Positions 16,651-26,011 of a DNA stretch of 64,000 bases are shown piece after piece. Source of the stretch: Shinella fusca (lineage in GTDB: Bacteria; Pseudomonadota; Alphaproteobacteria; Rhizobiales; Rhizobiaceae); the NCBI RefSeq assembly GCF_014203155.1, contig NZ_JACHIK010000002.1, forward strand, positions 186,001 through 250,000, in the 5' to 3' direction. The notes under the pieces are model-generated. The model saw nothing but the letters and a program-made list of their open reading frames with translations. It was not told the origin of the DNA and searched no databases. Position 1 is the first letter of the stretch. Every line of letters begins with the position of its first letter. The position numbers and the translations under genes were made by a program.

Positions 16651-17751
16651 ATGCCGTTCGACCGCTGGAATGCCCTCAACGACGTCCCCGTCTTTCCCGC
16701 CGAACGCTTCGGCGCGGTCGCCGACCGGCTTGGGAAAATCCTGGCGACCCGCAACGATATCCTGCTCTTCCAGACGGAGGCCGTGGTGGCGCTGGAGGCG
16801 GTGGCGGCAAGCCTTGCCCGTCCGGGCCTGAAAGCGATCAACATCGTCACCAGCCCCTTCGGCGCCTGGACCGGCGGCTGGCTGCGACGCGGCGGGGCGG
16901 AGGTCGTGACGCTGACTGCCGAACCCGCTCGCCCTATCGGCATTGCGGCCGTAACGGCGGCCTTCGATGCCCATCCCGATGTCAAGGCGGTCTTCTTGTG
17001 CCATGCCGAATCGGCGAACGGCGTGCTCAATCCGCTGGAGGAGATCGTCGCGGCCGCCCGGGCGCGCGGCATCGTCACGGTGGTGGATGCCGTCGCCTCG
17101 GTGGGCGGCCATCCCCTTGCGGTCGATGCCCTCGGCGTCGATATCGCGGTGATCGGGCCGCAGAAGTCGCTGGCCGGCCCTGCCGGCGTCTCGGCGGTTT
17201 CGGTAAGCCCGGCCGCGTGGGCGCTCATAGGCAGGGAGGGAGGGCCGCGGGACTCCAGCCTTTCGCTCCTCGACCGCAAGGCCTGGCTCGATGCCGGCCG
17301 CGGGGCGCTGCCCGGCACCTCGGCGCAACTGGAATTCTTCGCGCTGGAAGCGGCGCTCGACCGCGTGGAGGCCGAAGGGCTCGACGCCATTCTTGCCCGC
17401 CACGCCACGGCGGCGCGGGCGACGCGGGCCGGCCTCCTCGCGCTGGGCGCCGAACCCTCCGCCGAGGCCGGCCGCGCCTCCCATCTCGTCACGACGACAT
17501 GCCTGCCGGAGGGCGTGGACATGGAGGCCTTCCTTGCCGCCGCCGCGCCGCTCGACACGGATTTCTCCGCCGGCGTCGGCCCGGGCGCCGAGAGGCTGGT
17601 GCGGCTCAACCATACCGGCCGGCGCGCGCGCTTCGAGACGGTGCTTTCGGGCGTCGTCGGCTACGGTATCGCGCTTGGCAAGGTCGGGCAGACGGCGGAT
17701 GTCGCCGCAGCGGCGGCAGCGGTCGCGGCGCACTATCGGGCGGATGTCTAA
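16651..17751 (+). CDS. Class V PLP-dependent aminotransferase
   Basis: A 366-residue fold-type I PLP enzyme related to alanine-glyoxylate and serine-glyoxylate aminotransferases. The cofactor aspartate is in VVDAVASVGG and the Schiff-base lysine in GPQKSLAGPAG; the C-terminal HTGRRA segment is also typical. AGGAGCC precedes the ATG by 5 bases. Its place after the ABC importer and before the Rieske oxygenase suggests it takes an amino acid released from the imported compound. The exact amino donor and acceptor cannot be read from sequence. Confidence 0.85.
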   Translation: MPFDRWNALNDVPVFPAERFGAVADRLGKILATRNDILLFQTEAVVALEAVAASLARPGLKAINIVTSPFGAWTGGWLRRGGAEVVTLTAEPARPIGIAAVTAAFDAHPDVKAVFLCHAESANGVLNPLEEIVAAARARGIVTVVDAVASVGGHPLAVDALGVDIAVIGPQKSLAGPAGVSAVSVSPAAWALIGREGGPRDSSLSLLDRKAWLDAGRGALPGTSAQLEFFALEAALDRVEAEGLDAILARHATAARATRAGLLALGAEPSAEAGRASHLVTTTCLPEGVDMEAFLAAAAPLDTDFSAGVGPGAERLVRLNHTGRRARFETVLSGVVGYGIALGKVGQTADVAAAAAAVAAHYRADV

Positions 17752-17767
17752 TCGACACCGTCGATTA
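17749..17767. repeat. Inverted repeat overlapping aminotransferase stop codon
   Basis: TAATCGAC and GTCGATTA form perfect 8-base arms around ACC; the first three bases are the stop codon. It could be an operator ahead of the Rieske gene or a small processing hairpin. Confidence 0.4.
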
Positions 17768-17847
17768 ATCGCGGCCATTCGGCCATCTTGCCGGAAACCG
17801 GGGGCCTATCGATACTTGACGGATATCAGCCGCGCGAGATCGATCCC

Positions 17848-19077
17848 ATGGGACACATTGCCGAAGCCGTCATAACCGAGACACCCGACCGCATCGACCG
17901 CCTCGTTTCGGAGCATCGGCCGGGCTACGGCCTTGCCCGGCCGTTCTACCACGACCCGGAAATCTACCAGCGCGACATGGAGCGGGTCTTCCGCCGCCAC
18001 TGGCACTGTATCGCCCATGAGAGCGTGATCGCGAACGTCAACGACTTCGAGGTCTTCCGCATCGACACCGAGCAGGTGATCGTCACCCGCGCGGCGGATG
18101 GCACGGTCCATGCCATGCTGAACGTCTGTCGTCATCGCGGCGCGGAGGTCTGCACCAAGCCGAAGGGCAATGCCCGCGCCTTCGTCTGTCCCTATCACGC
18201 CTGGACCTACGGCAACGACGGCAACCTGAAAGCCGCCCGGCTGATGCCGAAGGATTTCAGGCGCGAGGACCATGGGCTGAAGAAGCTCCATGTGCGGGTG
18301 GTCGAAGGCCTCATCTTCATTTCCTTCGCCGAAGATCCGCTCGACTTCCTGGAGGTGGAGAACCTCCTGCACGCGACCTGCGGCCAGTACGGCTGGGCGA
18401 GCGCGAAGGTGGCGCACCGGGAAAGCTATCCGGTCGACGCCAACTGGAAGCTCGCCGTCGAGAACTATGTCGAATGCTACCATTGCGGCCCGGCCCATCC
18501 GGAATATTCGCAGACCCATGCGCTGGAGCAGCCGCTGCACATGATCGAGGCGCTGAACGAGGCCATGGAGGCGCGCACCTGCGCGCTCGGTATCGAGGTG
18601 GGCTCGGGCAACCATTGGCAGACCTCGCGGGAAGGCCGCGAAGCAATCCACGCCTTCCGTTATGCGCTCTATGACGGCGTGGAGAGCGGCAGCGAGGACG
18701 GCAAGGCGGTGGCGCCGCTGATGGGGCGCTTTTCCGCCTTCGACGGCGGCGTGACGTCCATCCATCTCGGCGGCACGACCTTCCTCGTCTGCTATCCCGA
18801 CCACGGCATGATCTACCGCTTCATCCCCAAGACGGCGGAAAGCTGCGAGATGGAGCTGATCTGGCTCGTCGACGGCAAGGCGGAGGAGGGGCGCGATTAC
18901 GACCTTTCCAAGCTCACCTGGCTGTGGAAGGTGACGACCGAGGAGGACAAGACGATCATCGAGCATACGGCCCGCGGCGTGCGCTCGCACTATTTCGTGC
19001 CCGGCCCCATCGCGCCGATGGAGCAGAACGAGTTGCGCTATATCGACTGGTATCTCGACGAGATCGGCCGCGCCTGA
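17848..19077 (+). CDS. Rieske non-heme iron oxygenase, quaternary-ammonium type
   Basis: A 409-residue oxygenase alpha subunit. The Rieske 2Fe-2S site is C94-x-H96 with C114-x2-H117 (CRHRGAEV and CPYHAWTYG). The mononuclear iron motif is ENYVECYHCGPAH with H212 and H217. The residue linking the two metal centres is Glu209 in place of the aspartate of ring-hydroxylating dioxygenases; this exchange is known in carnitine (CntA), glycine betaine (GbcA) and stachydrine oxygenases. It likely demethylates or cleaves a quaternary amine, needing a ferredoxin-type reductase that is not encoded here. ATG 17848 is chosen, though its ribosome site is poor; a TTG at 17788 would add 20 residues. Confidence 0.85.
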   Translation: MGHIAEAVITETPDRIDRLVSEHRPGYGLARPFYHDPEIYQRDMERVFRRHWHCIAHESVIANVNDFEVFRIDTEQVIVTRAADGTVHAMLNVCRHRGAEVCTKPKGNARAFVCPYHAWTYGNDGNLKAARLMPKDFRREDHGLKKLHVRVVEGLIFISFAEDPLDFLEVENLLHATCGQYGWASAKVAHRESYPVDANWKLAVENYVECYHCGPAHPEYSQTHALEQPLHMIEALNEAMEARTCALGIEVGSGNHWQTSREGREAIHAFRYALYDGVESGSEDGKAVAPLMGRFSAFDGGVTSIHLGGTTFLVCYPDHGMIYRFIPKTAESCEMELIWLVDGKAEEGRDYDLSKLTWLWKVTTEEDKTIIEHTARGVRSHYFVPGPIAPMEQNELRYIDWYLDEIGRA

Positions 19078-19088
19078 GGTTTGGGAGC

Positions 19089-19113
19089 AACGCAGCATGT
19101 GCATAGCTGCGTT
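19089..19113. other. Hairpin after the Rieske gene
   Basis: AACGCAGC and GCTGCGTT pair perfectly over 8 bases with a 9-base loop, starting 12 bases past the stop codon. No T-run follows. It may end the operon message or be a protein site upstream of the small RNA candidate. Confidence 0.4.
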
Positions 19114-19160
19114 GCACAATAAATGTTTCCCATTTGGTCAAAAAACGAGCATAGTGCCCT

Positions 19161-19276
19161 CAGCTGATGCACAGGACGGCTTTTTCCTCCCAGTGCCGTC
19201 GCAGCAGCTGTTCCCCTCTGGAGGTTTTTAACCTTCACATCTCATGGGCCGCGGTTTCCGCCGGCCCATTTTTTTT
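19161..19276 (+). ncRNA. Candidate small RNA with anti-Shine-Dalgarno loop
   Basis: A gene-free stretch ends in a strong terminator: ATGGGCC (19244-19250) pairs with GGCCCAT (19263-19269), followed by T residues to 19276. Upstream, CAGCTG at 19161 and 19205 and GACGGC/GCCGTC at 19175 and 19195 fold into a hairpin whose loop is TTTTTCCTCCCAGT, exposing CCUCCC; a second CCCCUC lies unpaired at 19213. A CATAGT -10-like box at 19150-19155 fits a start near 19162, giving about 115 nt. This resembles the alpha-r14/NfeR1 rhizobial sRNA family in size and loop logic. Family membership is inference. Confidence 0.6.
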
Positions 19277-19284
19277 GCCCGCCG

Positions 19285-20589
19285 TCAGACGTCGACGGGC
19301 CGTGCGTCCTGTCCGCTCACGCCGAAGACGCGCCGGTAGCGCTCGATCTCGGCGGGATCGCCCGTCGCCTTCAGCGGATTGTCGGAGAGCTTGACGGCCG
19401 GGCGGCCGTTGGCGCTCGTCACCTTGCACACGAGCGAGATGGGGTCGAGGCCCGTGCCGCCGTCCGGGTCGCAGCCGCGGAAATCGTTGGTGAGGTTGGT
19501 GCCCCAGCCGAAGCTCATGCGCACGCGGCCTTGGAAATGTCGGTAGGTCTCCTCGATGCTGTCGATGTCCATGCCGTCGGAGAAGATCAGCAGCTTGCTG
19601 CGCGGATCGCGTCCCTTCCCCCGCCACCAGCGGATGATCTGCTCGCCGCCCTCGATGGGCGGCATGCTGTCGGGGCGGAAGCCCGTCCAGTCGGCCACCC
19701 AGTTCGGCGCGTTGGCAAGGAAGGAGGCGGTGCCGAAGGCATCGGGCAGCGCGATGAGGAGGTTGCCGTTGTAGTGCTGGCGCCACTCCTCCAGCACCTC
19801 GTAGGGTGCGCGGGCGAGCGCTTCGTCGCCTTCGGCGAGTGCCGCCGCGACCATCGGCAACTCATGGGCATTGGTCCCGATGGCTTCGAGGTCGGCGTCC
19901 ATGGCGAGGAGCACGTTGGAGGTGCCGATGAAACGCTCGCCGAGCCCCTCCTTCAGCGCCTCCACGCACCAGCGCTGCCAGAGGAAGCCGTGCCGGCGGC
20001 GCGTGCCGAAATCGGAGATGACGAGGTCGGGCAGGTGCCGCAGCCGTTCGACCTTCTCCCAGAGCCGGGCCTTGGCGCGGGCATAGAGCACGTCGAGCGT
20101 GAACTGGCCGCGGTTGCGCATCGCCGCGCGCGATTTCAGCTCGTTGATGATGGCGAGCGCCGGGATTTCCCACATGGTCGTGTGGGTCCAGGGGCCGGAG
20201 AAGTGCAGCTCGTACTGCCCGTCCGCCTTGTGCAGCGCGTATTCCGGCAGGCGGAAATCGGCAAGCCAGGCGATGAAATCCGGGCCGAACATGCGCGCCT
20301 TGCCGTAGAAGCTGTTGCCGGCCAGCCAGATCAGCTCCTTCTTGGTGAAGCGGATGTTTCGGGCATGGTCGAGCTGGGCGCGCAGTTCCCCCTCGTCGAT
20401 GATGTCGGCAAGGCGCACGCGCGTCGTGCGGTTAATGAGCGAGAAGGTCGCCTGCACGTCCGGGTGAAGCTGCCGGATCATCTGCAGCATCAGCAGCTTG
20501 TAGAAGTCCGTGTCGAGCAGGCTGCGCACGATGGGATCGAGCCGGAACGTGTGGTCGTAGGCGCGGGTCGCGATGTCGGTGACGGCCAT
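19285..20589 (-). CDS. pncB: Nicotinate phosphoribosyltransferase
   Basis: A 434-residue enzyme of the NAD salvage pathway that converts nicotinate and PRPP to nicotinate mononucleotide with ATP. Characteristic segments are [16 protein letters not shown] near the N-terminus, [12 protein letters not shown] with the phosphoribosyl-binding arginines, [10 protein letters not shown] and [10 protein letters not shown]. Length matches proteobacterial PncB. The start is ATG 20589 ([14 protein letters not shown]). The proC-like gene lies 7 bases upstream on the same strand, so they are probably cotranscribed. Confidence 0.96.
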   Translation of the reverse strand: MAVTDIATRAYDHTFRLDPIVRSLLDTDFYKLLMLQMIRQLHPDVQATFSLINRTTRVRLADIIDEGELRAQLDHARNIRFTKKELIWLAGNSFYGKARMFGPDFIAWLADFRLPEYALHKADGQYELHFSGPWTHTTMWEIPALAIINELKSRAAMRNRGQFTLDVLYARAKARLWEKVERLRHLPDLVISDFGTRRRHGFLWQRWCVEALKEGLGERFIGTSNVLLAMDADLEAIGTNAHELPMVAAALAEGDEALARAPYEVLEEWRQHYNGNLLIALPDAFGTASFLANAPNWVADWTGFRPDSMPPIEGGEQIIRWWRGKGRDPRSKLLIFSDGMDIDSIEETYRHFQGRVRMSFGWGTNLTNDFRGCDPDGGTGLDPISLVCKVTSANGRPAVKLSDNPLKATGDPAEIERYRRVFGVSGQDARPVDV

Positions 20590-20596
20590 TGTCTTC

Positions 20597-21385
20597 CTAA
20601 CCCGTGATGCGCTGGTGGACGCGGTCGAGTGCGCGGGAGAGGGCCGAGAGCCCGCCCTTCTCCCCGAAGTCGCGCAACACCTGCTCGTTGAGGCCGCCCT
20701 TCGTGGCAAATTCCCCGGCAAGATGCGCGAAGGGGAGCTTCGGATCGGCGGCAAGCGCCGTCTCGGAAAGGCCGGCAAAGAGCGGCGCGAGATAGGCGCG
20801 GCCCTTCTCCTCCGGCAGACCCTTGTCCGAAAGCCAGTCCGTCGCCTGCTGCATGATGCCGAAATAGGTGGCCATCAGGGCGCTTGCTGCGGCGAGAAGG
20901 TCGTACTCCGCCTTCGTCTCGCATTCGACGGCCGTGCCGAGCGCGGCAAACAGCGCCGCCGTCTCCCCGTCCGGCGGAAAGATCGCGGTGACGCCCTTGC
21001 GCTGCGCCACGAAGGGCAGGGGGATCGTCTGTGTCAGGTGCACGTCCGCGCCGATCCAGTCGAGGAGGGTCGGCCGGGCGGTTGCGGCGACGACGCTGAT
21101 CACCGTCTGGCCGTCGCGAAAGCGCAAGGGGCGGACGACCTCCTCGGCGATCTGCGGGCGGATGGCGAGCACGACGGTCTCGCAGCCGTCGACGATCGCC
21201 TGGTTGTCCTTCGAGACGGCAACGGCCGGGAAATCGGCGGCGAGCCTTGCGGCGATCTGCGCATTGCGGGCCGAGACCATGACCGCCTCCACTGCGGGCG
21301 GGGACGCAAGAAGCCCACGCACCATGGCGTCGGTGATCGCGCCGGTTCCGATGAACCCGATCCTGCGGGCAAAGGGCTTGGTCAT
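20597..21385 (-). CDS. Pyrroline-5-carboxylate reductase family protein
   Basis: A 262-residue NAD(P)-dependent reductase of the ProC fold. The Rossmann motif [16 protein letters not shown] is at residues 9-24, and the C-terminal dimer domain is all-helical. It would reduce pyrroline-5-carboxylate to proline or act on a related imine. The protein matches ProC only loosely in the C-terminal substrate loop, and rhizobial genomes carry several paralogs, so the substrate is uncertain. ATG 21385 is chosen because the upstream extension is arginine-rich and non-homologous in appearance. It is followed by pncB after 7 bases. Confidence 0.8.
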   Translation of the reverse strand: MTKPFARRIGFIGTGAITDAMVRGLLASPPAVEAVMVSARNAQIAARLAADFPAVAVSKDNQAIVDGCETVVLAIRPQIAEEVVRPLRFRDGQTVISVVAATARPTLLDWIGADVHLTQTIPLPFVAQRKGVTAIFPPDGETAALFAALGTAVECETKAEYDLLAAASALMATYFGIMQQATDWLSDKGLPEEKGRAYLAPLFAGLSETALAADPKLPFAHLAGEFATKGGLNEQVLRDFGEKGGLSALSRALDRVHQRITG

Positions 21386-21624
21386 TCTGAGGTTCCGTTC
21401 CTGTCGCGTCGGCATAGGGCCAGAAAAACCGGCGCGCAGCAATTGCAAATTTCCCCTTCCGCCGGGCATGCGGGTGCCTTGCGGCCCCGGCGCCCGCCAT
21501 GCCAGTGTGCGTATCGCGGGAAGAGCCCGCAAGCCGGCCGATGAAGAAGAGCAGGCTGCGGGCGGGGAACGATCTTGCAGGTAACGACCCGCGCGGACGC
21601 GGGCGAAAAAGGGAGTTGAGAGAC

Positions 21625-22740
21625 ATGAGACGCATCCTGATCCTCGGCGCGGCCTTCGGCCTGCTCATGGGCACGGCCGCGCGGGCGGACGACATCACCT
21701 TCGCGGTGGCCGGCCCCATGACCGGGCCGCTCGCCACCATCGGCGACCAGTTCAAGCAGGGCGCGCAGGCCGCCGCCGACGCCATCAACGCCAAGGGCGG
21801 CGTCATGGGCCGGCAGGTCAAGCTGCAGTTCGAGGACGACCAGTGCGACCCGAAGCAGGCGGTCTCCGTCGCCAACCGCATCGCGGCGAGCGGCATCAAG
21901 TTCGTCGACGGCCATGCCTGCTCGGGTTCGAGCATTCCGGCCTCCGCCGTCTATGCGGAAAACGGTACGCTGATGATGAGCCCGGCTTCCTCCAACCCGG
22001 TGATGACGGACGACGCTGCCGCCAAGGGCTGGACCAACATCATGCGCCTCTACACGCGCGACGACGCGCAGGGCGCCTTCATCGGCCCATGGATCGCCAT
22101 GCAATATGCCGGCAAGAATGTCGCCGTGCTGCATGACAAGACGGCCTATGGCCAGGGCGTTGCCGACGCCGTGCGCGCCACGATGAACGAGAACGGTCTG
22201 AAGGAGGCGATCTACGAAGGCATCAATGCCGGCGAGAAGGACTACAACGCCCTCGTCACCAAGCTGAAGGACGCCAAGGTCGAGGTCGTCTATTTCGGCG
22301 GCTACCATCCGGAAGCCGGCCTCATCCTGCGCCAGGCCGCCGAGCAGAACTACAAGTTCCAGCTCATCATGCCCGATTCCATCGCCTCGCCGGAATTCTG
22401 GCAGGTGGCGGGCCCGGCCGGCGAAGGCACGCTCTTCGTCTTCCCGTCCGATCCGCAGGCCAAGCCCGAGGCGAAGGAGGCCGTCGAGAAGATTTCGGCC
22501 GGCGGCTTCAAGCCGGAAGGCTTCACGCTCTTCTCCTATGCCGTGATCCAGGCCTTCGCGCAGGGCATCGAGCGCGCCGGCTCCGACGATCCGACGAAGG
22601 TCGCCGAAGCCCTCAAGAACGGTCAGCCGATCGACACCGTCGTCGGTTCCGTCCTTTTCGACGAGAAGGGCGACCTGAAGGACGCCAGCTACGACATCAA
22701 CCGCTGGAGCAACGGCAGCTACGCCTCGATCAAGAAGTAG
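21625..22740 (+). CDS. Branched-chain amino acid-type ABC substrate-binding protein (LivK-like)
   Basis: A 371-residue periplasmic binding protein of the Leu/Ile/Val type (type I fold). The signal peptide is cut after ARA (MRRILILGAAFGLLMG...). Typical motifs follow: VAGPMTGPLATIGDQFKQGA, DDQCDPKQAVSVANRI and VDGHACSGSSIPAS for ligand binding. A GGGAG sits upstream of ATG 21625. There are no permease or ATPase genes next to it, so it is an orphan that must use a transporter encoded elsewhere. Confidence 0.93.
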   Translation: MRRILILGAAFGLLMGTAARADDITFAVAGPMTGPLATIGDQFKQGAQAAADAINAKGGVMGRQVKLQFEDDQCDPKQAVSVANRIAASGIKFVDGHACSGSSIPASAVYAENGTLMMSPASSNPVMTDDAAAKGWTNIMRLYTRDDAQGAFIGPWIAMQYAGKNVAVLHDKTAYGQGVADAVRATMNENGLKEAIYEGINAGEKDYNALVTKLKDAKVEVVYFGGYHPEAGLILRQAAEQNYKFQLIMPDSIASPEFWQVAGPAGEGTLFVFPSDPQAKPEAKEAVEKISAGGFKPEGFTLFSYAVIQAFAQGIERAGSDDPTKVAEALKNGQPIDTVVGSVLFDEKGDLKDASYDINRWSNGSYASIKK

Positions 22741-22802
22741 GCAAGGTGCGGGAGGCGGCGAGGGCCGCCTTCCGTCCCGAAGCAGGGCAGTCGACCATGA
22801 AG

Positions 22803-22970
22803 ACCCTCTCTGCCTGCCGGCATCTCCCCCACAAGGGGGGAGAAAGGCTGGCAGCCCGCTCTTCTCTCAATCCGTGAATGCCGAGGGTGCCGCGCGTTAA
22901 GTCCCTCCCCCTTGTGGGGAGGGGTTGGGGAGGGGCCTTTGCTCCATATGCGATACCCTCCCCACCCCGC
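22803..22970. repeat. Palindromic intergenic repeats
   Basis: Two related G/C palindromes: CATCTCCCCCACAAGGGGGG... near 22820 and TCCCTCCCCCTTGTGGGGAG... near 22902, similar to the pair at 13083-13237. They fill the gap between the convergent binding-protein and RpiR genes and may end both transcripts. Confidence 0.7.
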
Positions 22971-22974
22971 AGGA

Positions 22975-23838
22975 TCAGTCGCCGAGCGCCTGCCGGTCGT
23001 CGCCGTCGCGGCGGCGGACAAGCTCTTCCTTGATGCTGCGCAGGATCCTCGTCGCCTTCTCGCGATCCGCATAGGCGACGAGGTTGGCGAGGATGTCGAT
23101 GACGGCGAGATAGGCGTAGCGCGTCGAGGTGGGGCGGAAGATATTCCTGCCCTCCGGCAGGTCGACGGCAATGACGACGTCGGCCGCCTTCGCCACCGGC
23201 GAGCCGCTCTGCGTGACGACGATGGTGGGAACGCCTCGCCCGCGCGCAAGGTCGAGGCAGCGCACCAGCATCGGGTCGCGCCCGCTGAAGGACGAGCCGA
23301 AGACCACCGTGCCCGGCCCGGCGGCGGCGGCGAGCATGGCGTTCATGCCGTGGTCGCTGGAGGCGCTGACCGGGCAGCCGAGCCGGAAGAGCCGGTTGTG
23401 CAGTTCATGGGCCATCATCGCGGAATTGCCGCTGGCGCCGAAGGCATGGATGAAATCGGCCCCGCGCAGGAGATGCGCGGCCTTGCTCATCGCCGCGAGG
23501 TCGAGCTGGCGGTGCATCTGGAAAAGCGCGTTCTGCGCCTTGGCGACGATATCCTCGGCGACCTCCTCCGGCGTCTCGGTCGGCGTTTCCGGTGCGAAAT
23601 AGCGAAGGCCCACATAGGGCATCTTGGCGAGCTGCACCTTGAAATCGGGAAAACCCTGGCAGCCGAGCCGGCGGCAGAAGCGCGTCACCGTCGGCGGCGA
23701 GACGCCCGCCCGCTCCGCCAGATCGTTGATCGACGCGTTGACGGCAAAATCGATATCCTCCAGCACCAGGCGGGCGAGCGCCTTTTCCCGTGCGGAAAAC
23801 GTGCCCTCTTCGTCCGAAAGGGCGTGAAGAAGGTCCAT
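22975..23838 (-). CDS. RpiR/MurR family transcriptional regulator
   Basis: A 287-residue regulator. An N-terminal HTH_6 domain (about 1-77; SINDLAERAGVSPPTVTRFCRRLG) is joined to a SIS sugar-phosphate-isomerase domain (about 110-240; IHAFGASGNSAMMAHELHNRLFRLG and VVFGSSFSGRDP). Members sense phosphorylated sugars or related metabolites. AGGAGC lies 6 bases before ATG 23838; a longer frame from 23982 lacks such a site. It diverges from the MlrC-RidA genes and probably controls them from the 165-base AT-rich gap. Confidence 0.9.
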   Translation of the reverse strand: MDLLHALSDEEGTFSAREKALARLVLEDIDFAVNASINDLAERAGVSPPTVTRFCRRLGCQGFPDFKVQLAKMPYVGLRYFAPETPTETPEEVAEDIVAKAQNALFQMHRQLDLAAMSKAAHLLRGADFIHAFGASGNSAMMAHELHNRLFRLGCPVSASSDHGMNAMLAAAAGPGTVVFGSSFSGRDPMLVRCLDLARGRGVPTIVVTQSGSPVAKAADVVIAVDLPEGRNIFRPTSTRYAYLAVIDILANLVAYADREKATRILRSIKEELVRRRDGDDRQALGD

Positions 23839-24003
23839 GCATGCTCCTAACAGATGATGTGCCGTCCCGCCGTTCGTATCATACCCGGCGTGCCGCTTCA
23901 TATGTAAATTATTTTCATAAAATGGCATTCCGTATTGACGAAAACGGAGAAAATAGCTCATTTCTGAAAACAGATTACACATCGAACGTCAGGAATGATC
24001 GGC

Positions 24004-25497
24004 ATGCGCATCTTCACCGCGTCGCTCGCCACCGAGACCAACACCTTTTCCCCCGTGCCGACGGACCTCAACGCCTTCAAGGCGGCGTTCTATGCGGGGC
24101 CGGGAGAGCATCCGGAAACGCCGACGCTCTGCTCCTCCGTCGTGCCGATCCTGCGCCGGCGTGGGCGTGCCGAGGGTTTCACGGTCATCGAGGGCACGTC
24201 CTGCTGGGCGGAGCCGGCCGGCCTCATCCAGCGGCAGACCTATGAGGGCCTGCGCGACCTGATCCTCGGCGAGCTTGCCGCCGCTCTGCCCGTCGATGCC
24301 GTCGTGCTGGGCCTGCACGGGGCGATGGTGGCGCAGGGCTACCACGACCCGGAGGGCGATTTGCTGACCCGCATCCGCGATCTCGTCGGCCCCGGCGTAC
24401 TGGTCGCCGCCGAATTCGACCCGCACAGCCATCTGACGGCCAAGCGCGTCGAAAATCTCGACCTGATGGCGGCTTTCCTCGAATTCCCACATACGGATTT
24501 CGAGGAGCGCGGCGAGCATGTCGTCGATCTTGCGCTACGCACCCTGAAGGGCGAGATCCGCCCGGTCATCTCCACCTTCGACTGCCGGATGATCACCATC
24601 TACCCGACGAGCCGCGAGCCGATGCGCTCCTTCGTCGACCGGCTGAAGGCGCTGGAAGGGCGCGACGGCATCCTCTCCGTCTCCGTCATCCACGGCTTCA
24701 TGGCCGGCGACGTGCCGGAGATGGGAACGCGCATCGTCGTCGTCACGGACGGCGACAGGGCGAAGGGCGATGCGCTGGCGCAGCGGCTCGGCCACGAGCT
24801 TTACGGCCTGCGCAGGACGACCGCCATGCCGATGCTCGATACCGAGGCCGGCCTCGACCGGGCCATCACCATCCGCGCCGGGCGGCCGGAAAAGCCGGTG
24901 ACGATCGCCGATGTCTGGGACAATCCCGGCGGCGGCGTGGCGGGCGATGCGACGCATATCCTGCGCCGGATGATAGAGCGCGGCTTCGAGGACGTGGCTG
25001 TCGCGACGATCTGGGACCCCATCGCCGTCACCTTCTGCCATGCGGCGGGCGAGGGGGCGGAGCTGGCGCTGCGCTTTGGTGGCAAGTCGGGGCCGGAGGG
25101 CGGCGAGCCGCTCGACCTGCGCGTGACGGTCGAGCATGTCTTCGATGCCGGCTGGCAGAGCTTCCGCAACAGCCGCGTGACGCTCGGCAGCACGGCGGTC
25201 GTGCGCCCGGTCGGCACGAGCATCGACATCGTGCTGATCACAAGCCGCACCCAGACCTACGAGCCGGACATCTTCTCCAACCAGGGCGTGGATTTCACGA
25301 AGAAGGCCTTCCTGCTGGTCAAGTCGACCAACCATTTCCATGCCGGCTTCGAGCCGGTTTCCTCCGAGATCGTCTATATCGCCGCGCCGACCTCCTATCC
25401 GACCGATCCTGCGACGACCGCCTACCGCAAGGCGCGCCTCGACATCTGGCCGCGCGTCGCCGATCCGCTCGGGCTCGATCAGCCGATTTCCGGTTGA
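24004..25497 (+). CDS. M81 family (MlrC-type) metallopeptidase
   Basis: A 497-residue protein of the MlrC/microcystinase C family. Both halves of the family are present: the N-terminal M81 domain with LATETNTFSP, LGLHGAMV and the metal-site motif EFDPHSH (near residue 140), and the C-terminal MlrC domain with DNPGGGVAGDATHIL. In cyanotoxin degraders MlrC cleaves linear microcystin fragments, but rhizobial relatives most likely act on other amides or modified peptides. ATG 24004 is chosen because AGGA is 9 bases upstream; ATG 23995 touches that site. RidA follows after 54 bases. Confidence 0.9.
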   Translation: MRIFTASLATETNTFSPVPTDLNAFKAAFYAGPGEHPETPTLCSSVVPILRRRGRAEGFTVIEGTSCWAEPAGLIQRQTYEGLRDLILGELAAALPVDAVVLGLHGAMVAQGYHDPEGDLLTRIRDLVGPGVLVAAEFDPHSHLTAKRVENLDLMAAFLEFPHTDFEERGEHVVDLALRTLKGEIRPVISTFDCRMITIYPTSREPMRSFVDRLKALEGRDGILSVSVIHGFMAGDVPEMGTRIVVVTDGDRAKGDALAQRLGHELYGLRRTTAMPMLDTEAGLDRAITIRAGRPEKPVTIADVWDNPGGGVAGDATHILRRMIERGFEDVAVATIWDPIAVTFCHAAGEGAELALRFGGKSGPEGGEPLDLRVTVEHVFDAGWQSFRNSRVTLGSTAVVRPVGTSIDIVLITSRTQTYEPDIFSNQGVDFTKKAFLLVKSTNHFHAGFEPVSSEIVYIAAPTSYPTDPATTAYRKARLDIWPRVADPLGLDQPISG

Positions 25498-25551
25498 CGG
25501 ACGGCGTGAAAGCCTATGTCGCTTCCTGCAACACCACAGAGGAGAATCGCC

Positions 25552-25944
25552 ATGGCCGGACACGACGCCCCCTTCTTCATCGAGGATACGGACGAGAGCG
25601 AGATTTCCTCCGACGTCGCCGGCCTCGGCAACCTCCTGATGACGACGCATATCCCGCTCAGGGCCGACGGCTCCATCGAGACAGGCGATATCCGCACGCA
25701 AAGCACATGCACGCTGGAGAGCCTGAAGACCTCGCTGGAAAAGGCCGGCAGCAGCCTTGCCGACGTGATCCACCTGACGATCTACCTCACCGACATGGCC
25801 GAGCGCCCGGTCTTCAACGAGGTCTACTGCGCCTATTTCAAGAAGCCCTATCCGGTGCGCTGCGCGGTCGGCGTTAGCGCGCTCGCCGATCCCGGCATGC
25901 GCGTCGAGGTGACGGCGATGGCCGTGCGGCGCCGACCCGCCTGA
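25552..25944 (+). CDS. RidA family protein
   Basis: A 130-residue member of the YjgF/YER057c/UK114 family, which hydrolyses reactive enamine or imine intermediates. The C-terminal signature YPVRCAVGVSALADPGMRVEVTAMAV keeps the arginine and glutamate that bind and activate the carboxylate substrate in RidA-type enzymes. AGAGGAG precedes ATG 25552 by 7 bases. Its position after the MlrC peptidase suggests it clears an unstable amine-derived product of that pathway; the actual substrate is unknown. Confidence 0.88.
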   Translation: MAGHDAPFFIEDTDESEISSDVAGLGNLLMTTHIPLRADGSIETGDIRTQSTCTLESLKTSLEKAGSSLADVIHLTIYLTDMAERPVFNEVYCAYFKKPYPVRCAVGVSALADPGMRVEVTAMAVRRRPA

Positions 25945-26011
25945 CGGTTTCCTTTGACCCCCATCGCGCGGGCCGCTAGACGGGGCCAGCCGATTTCCGA
26001 TGGAGGTTCCG

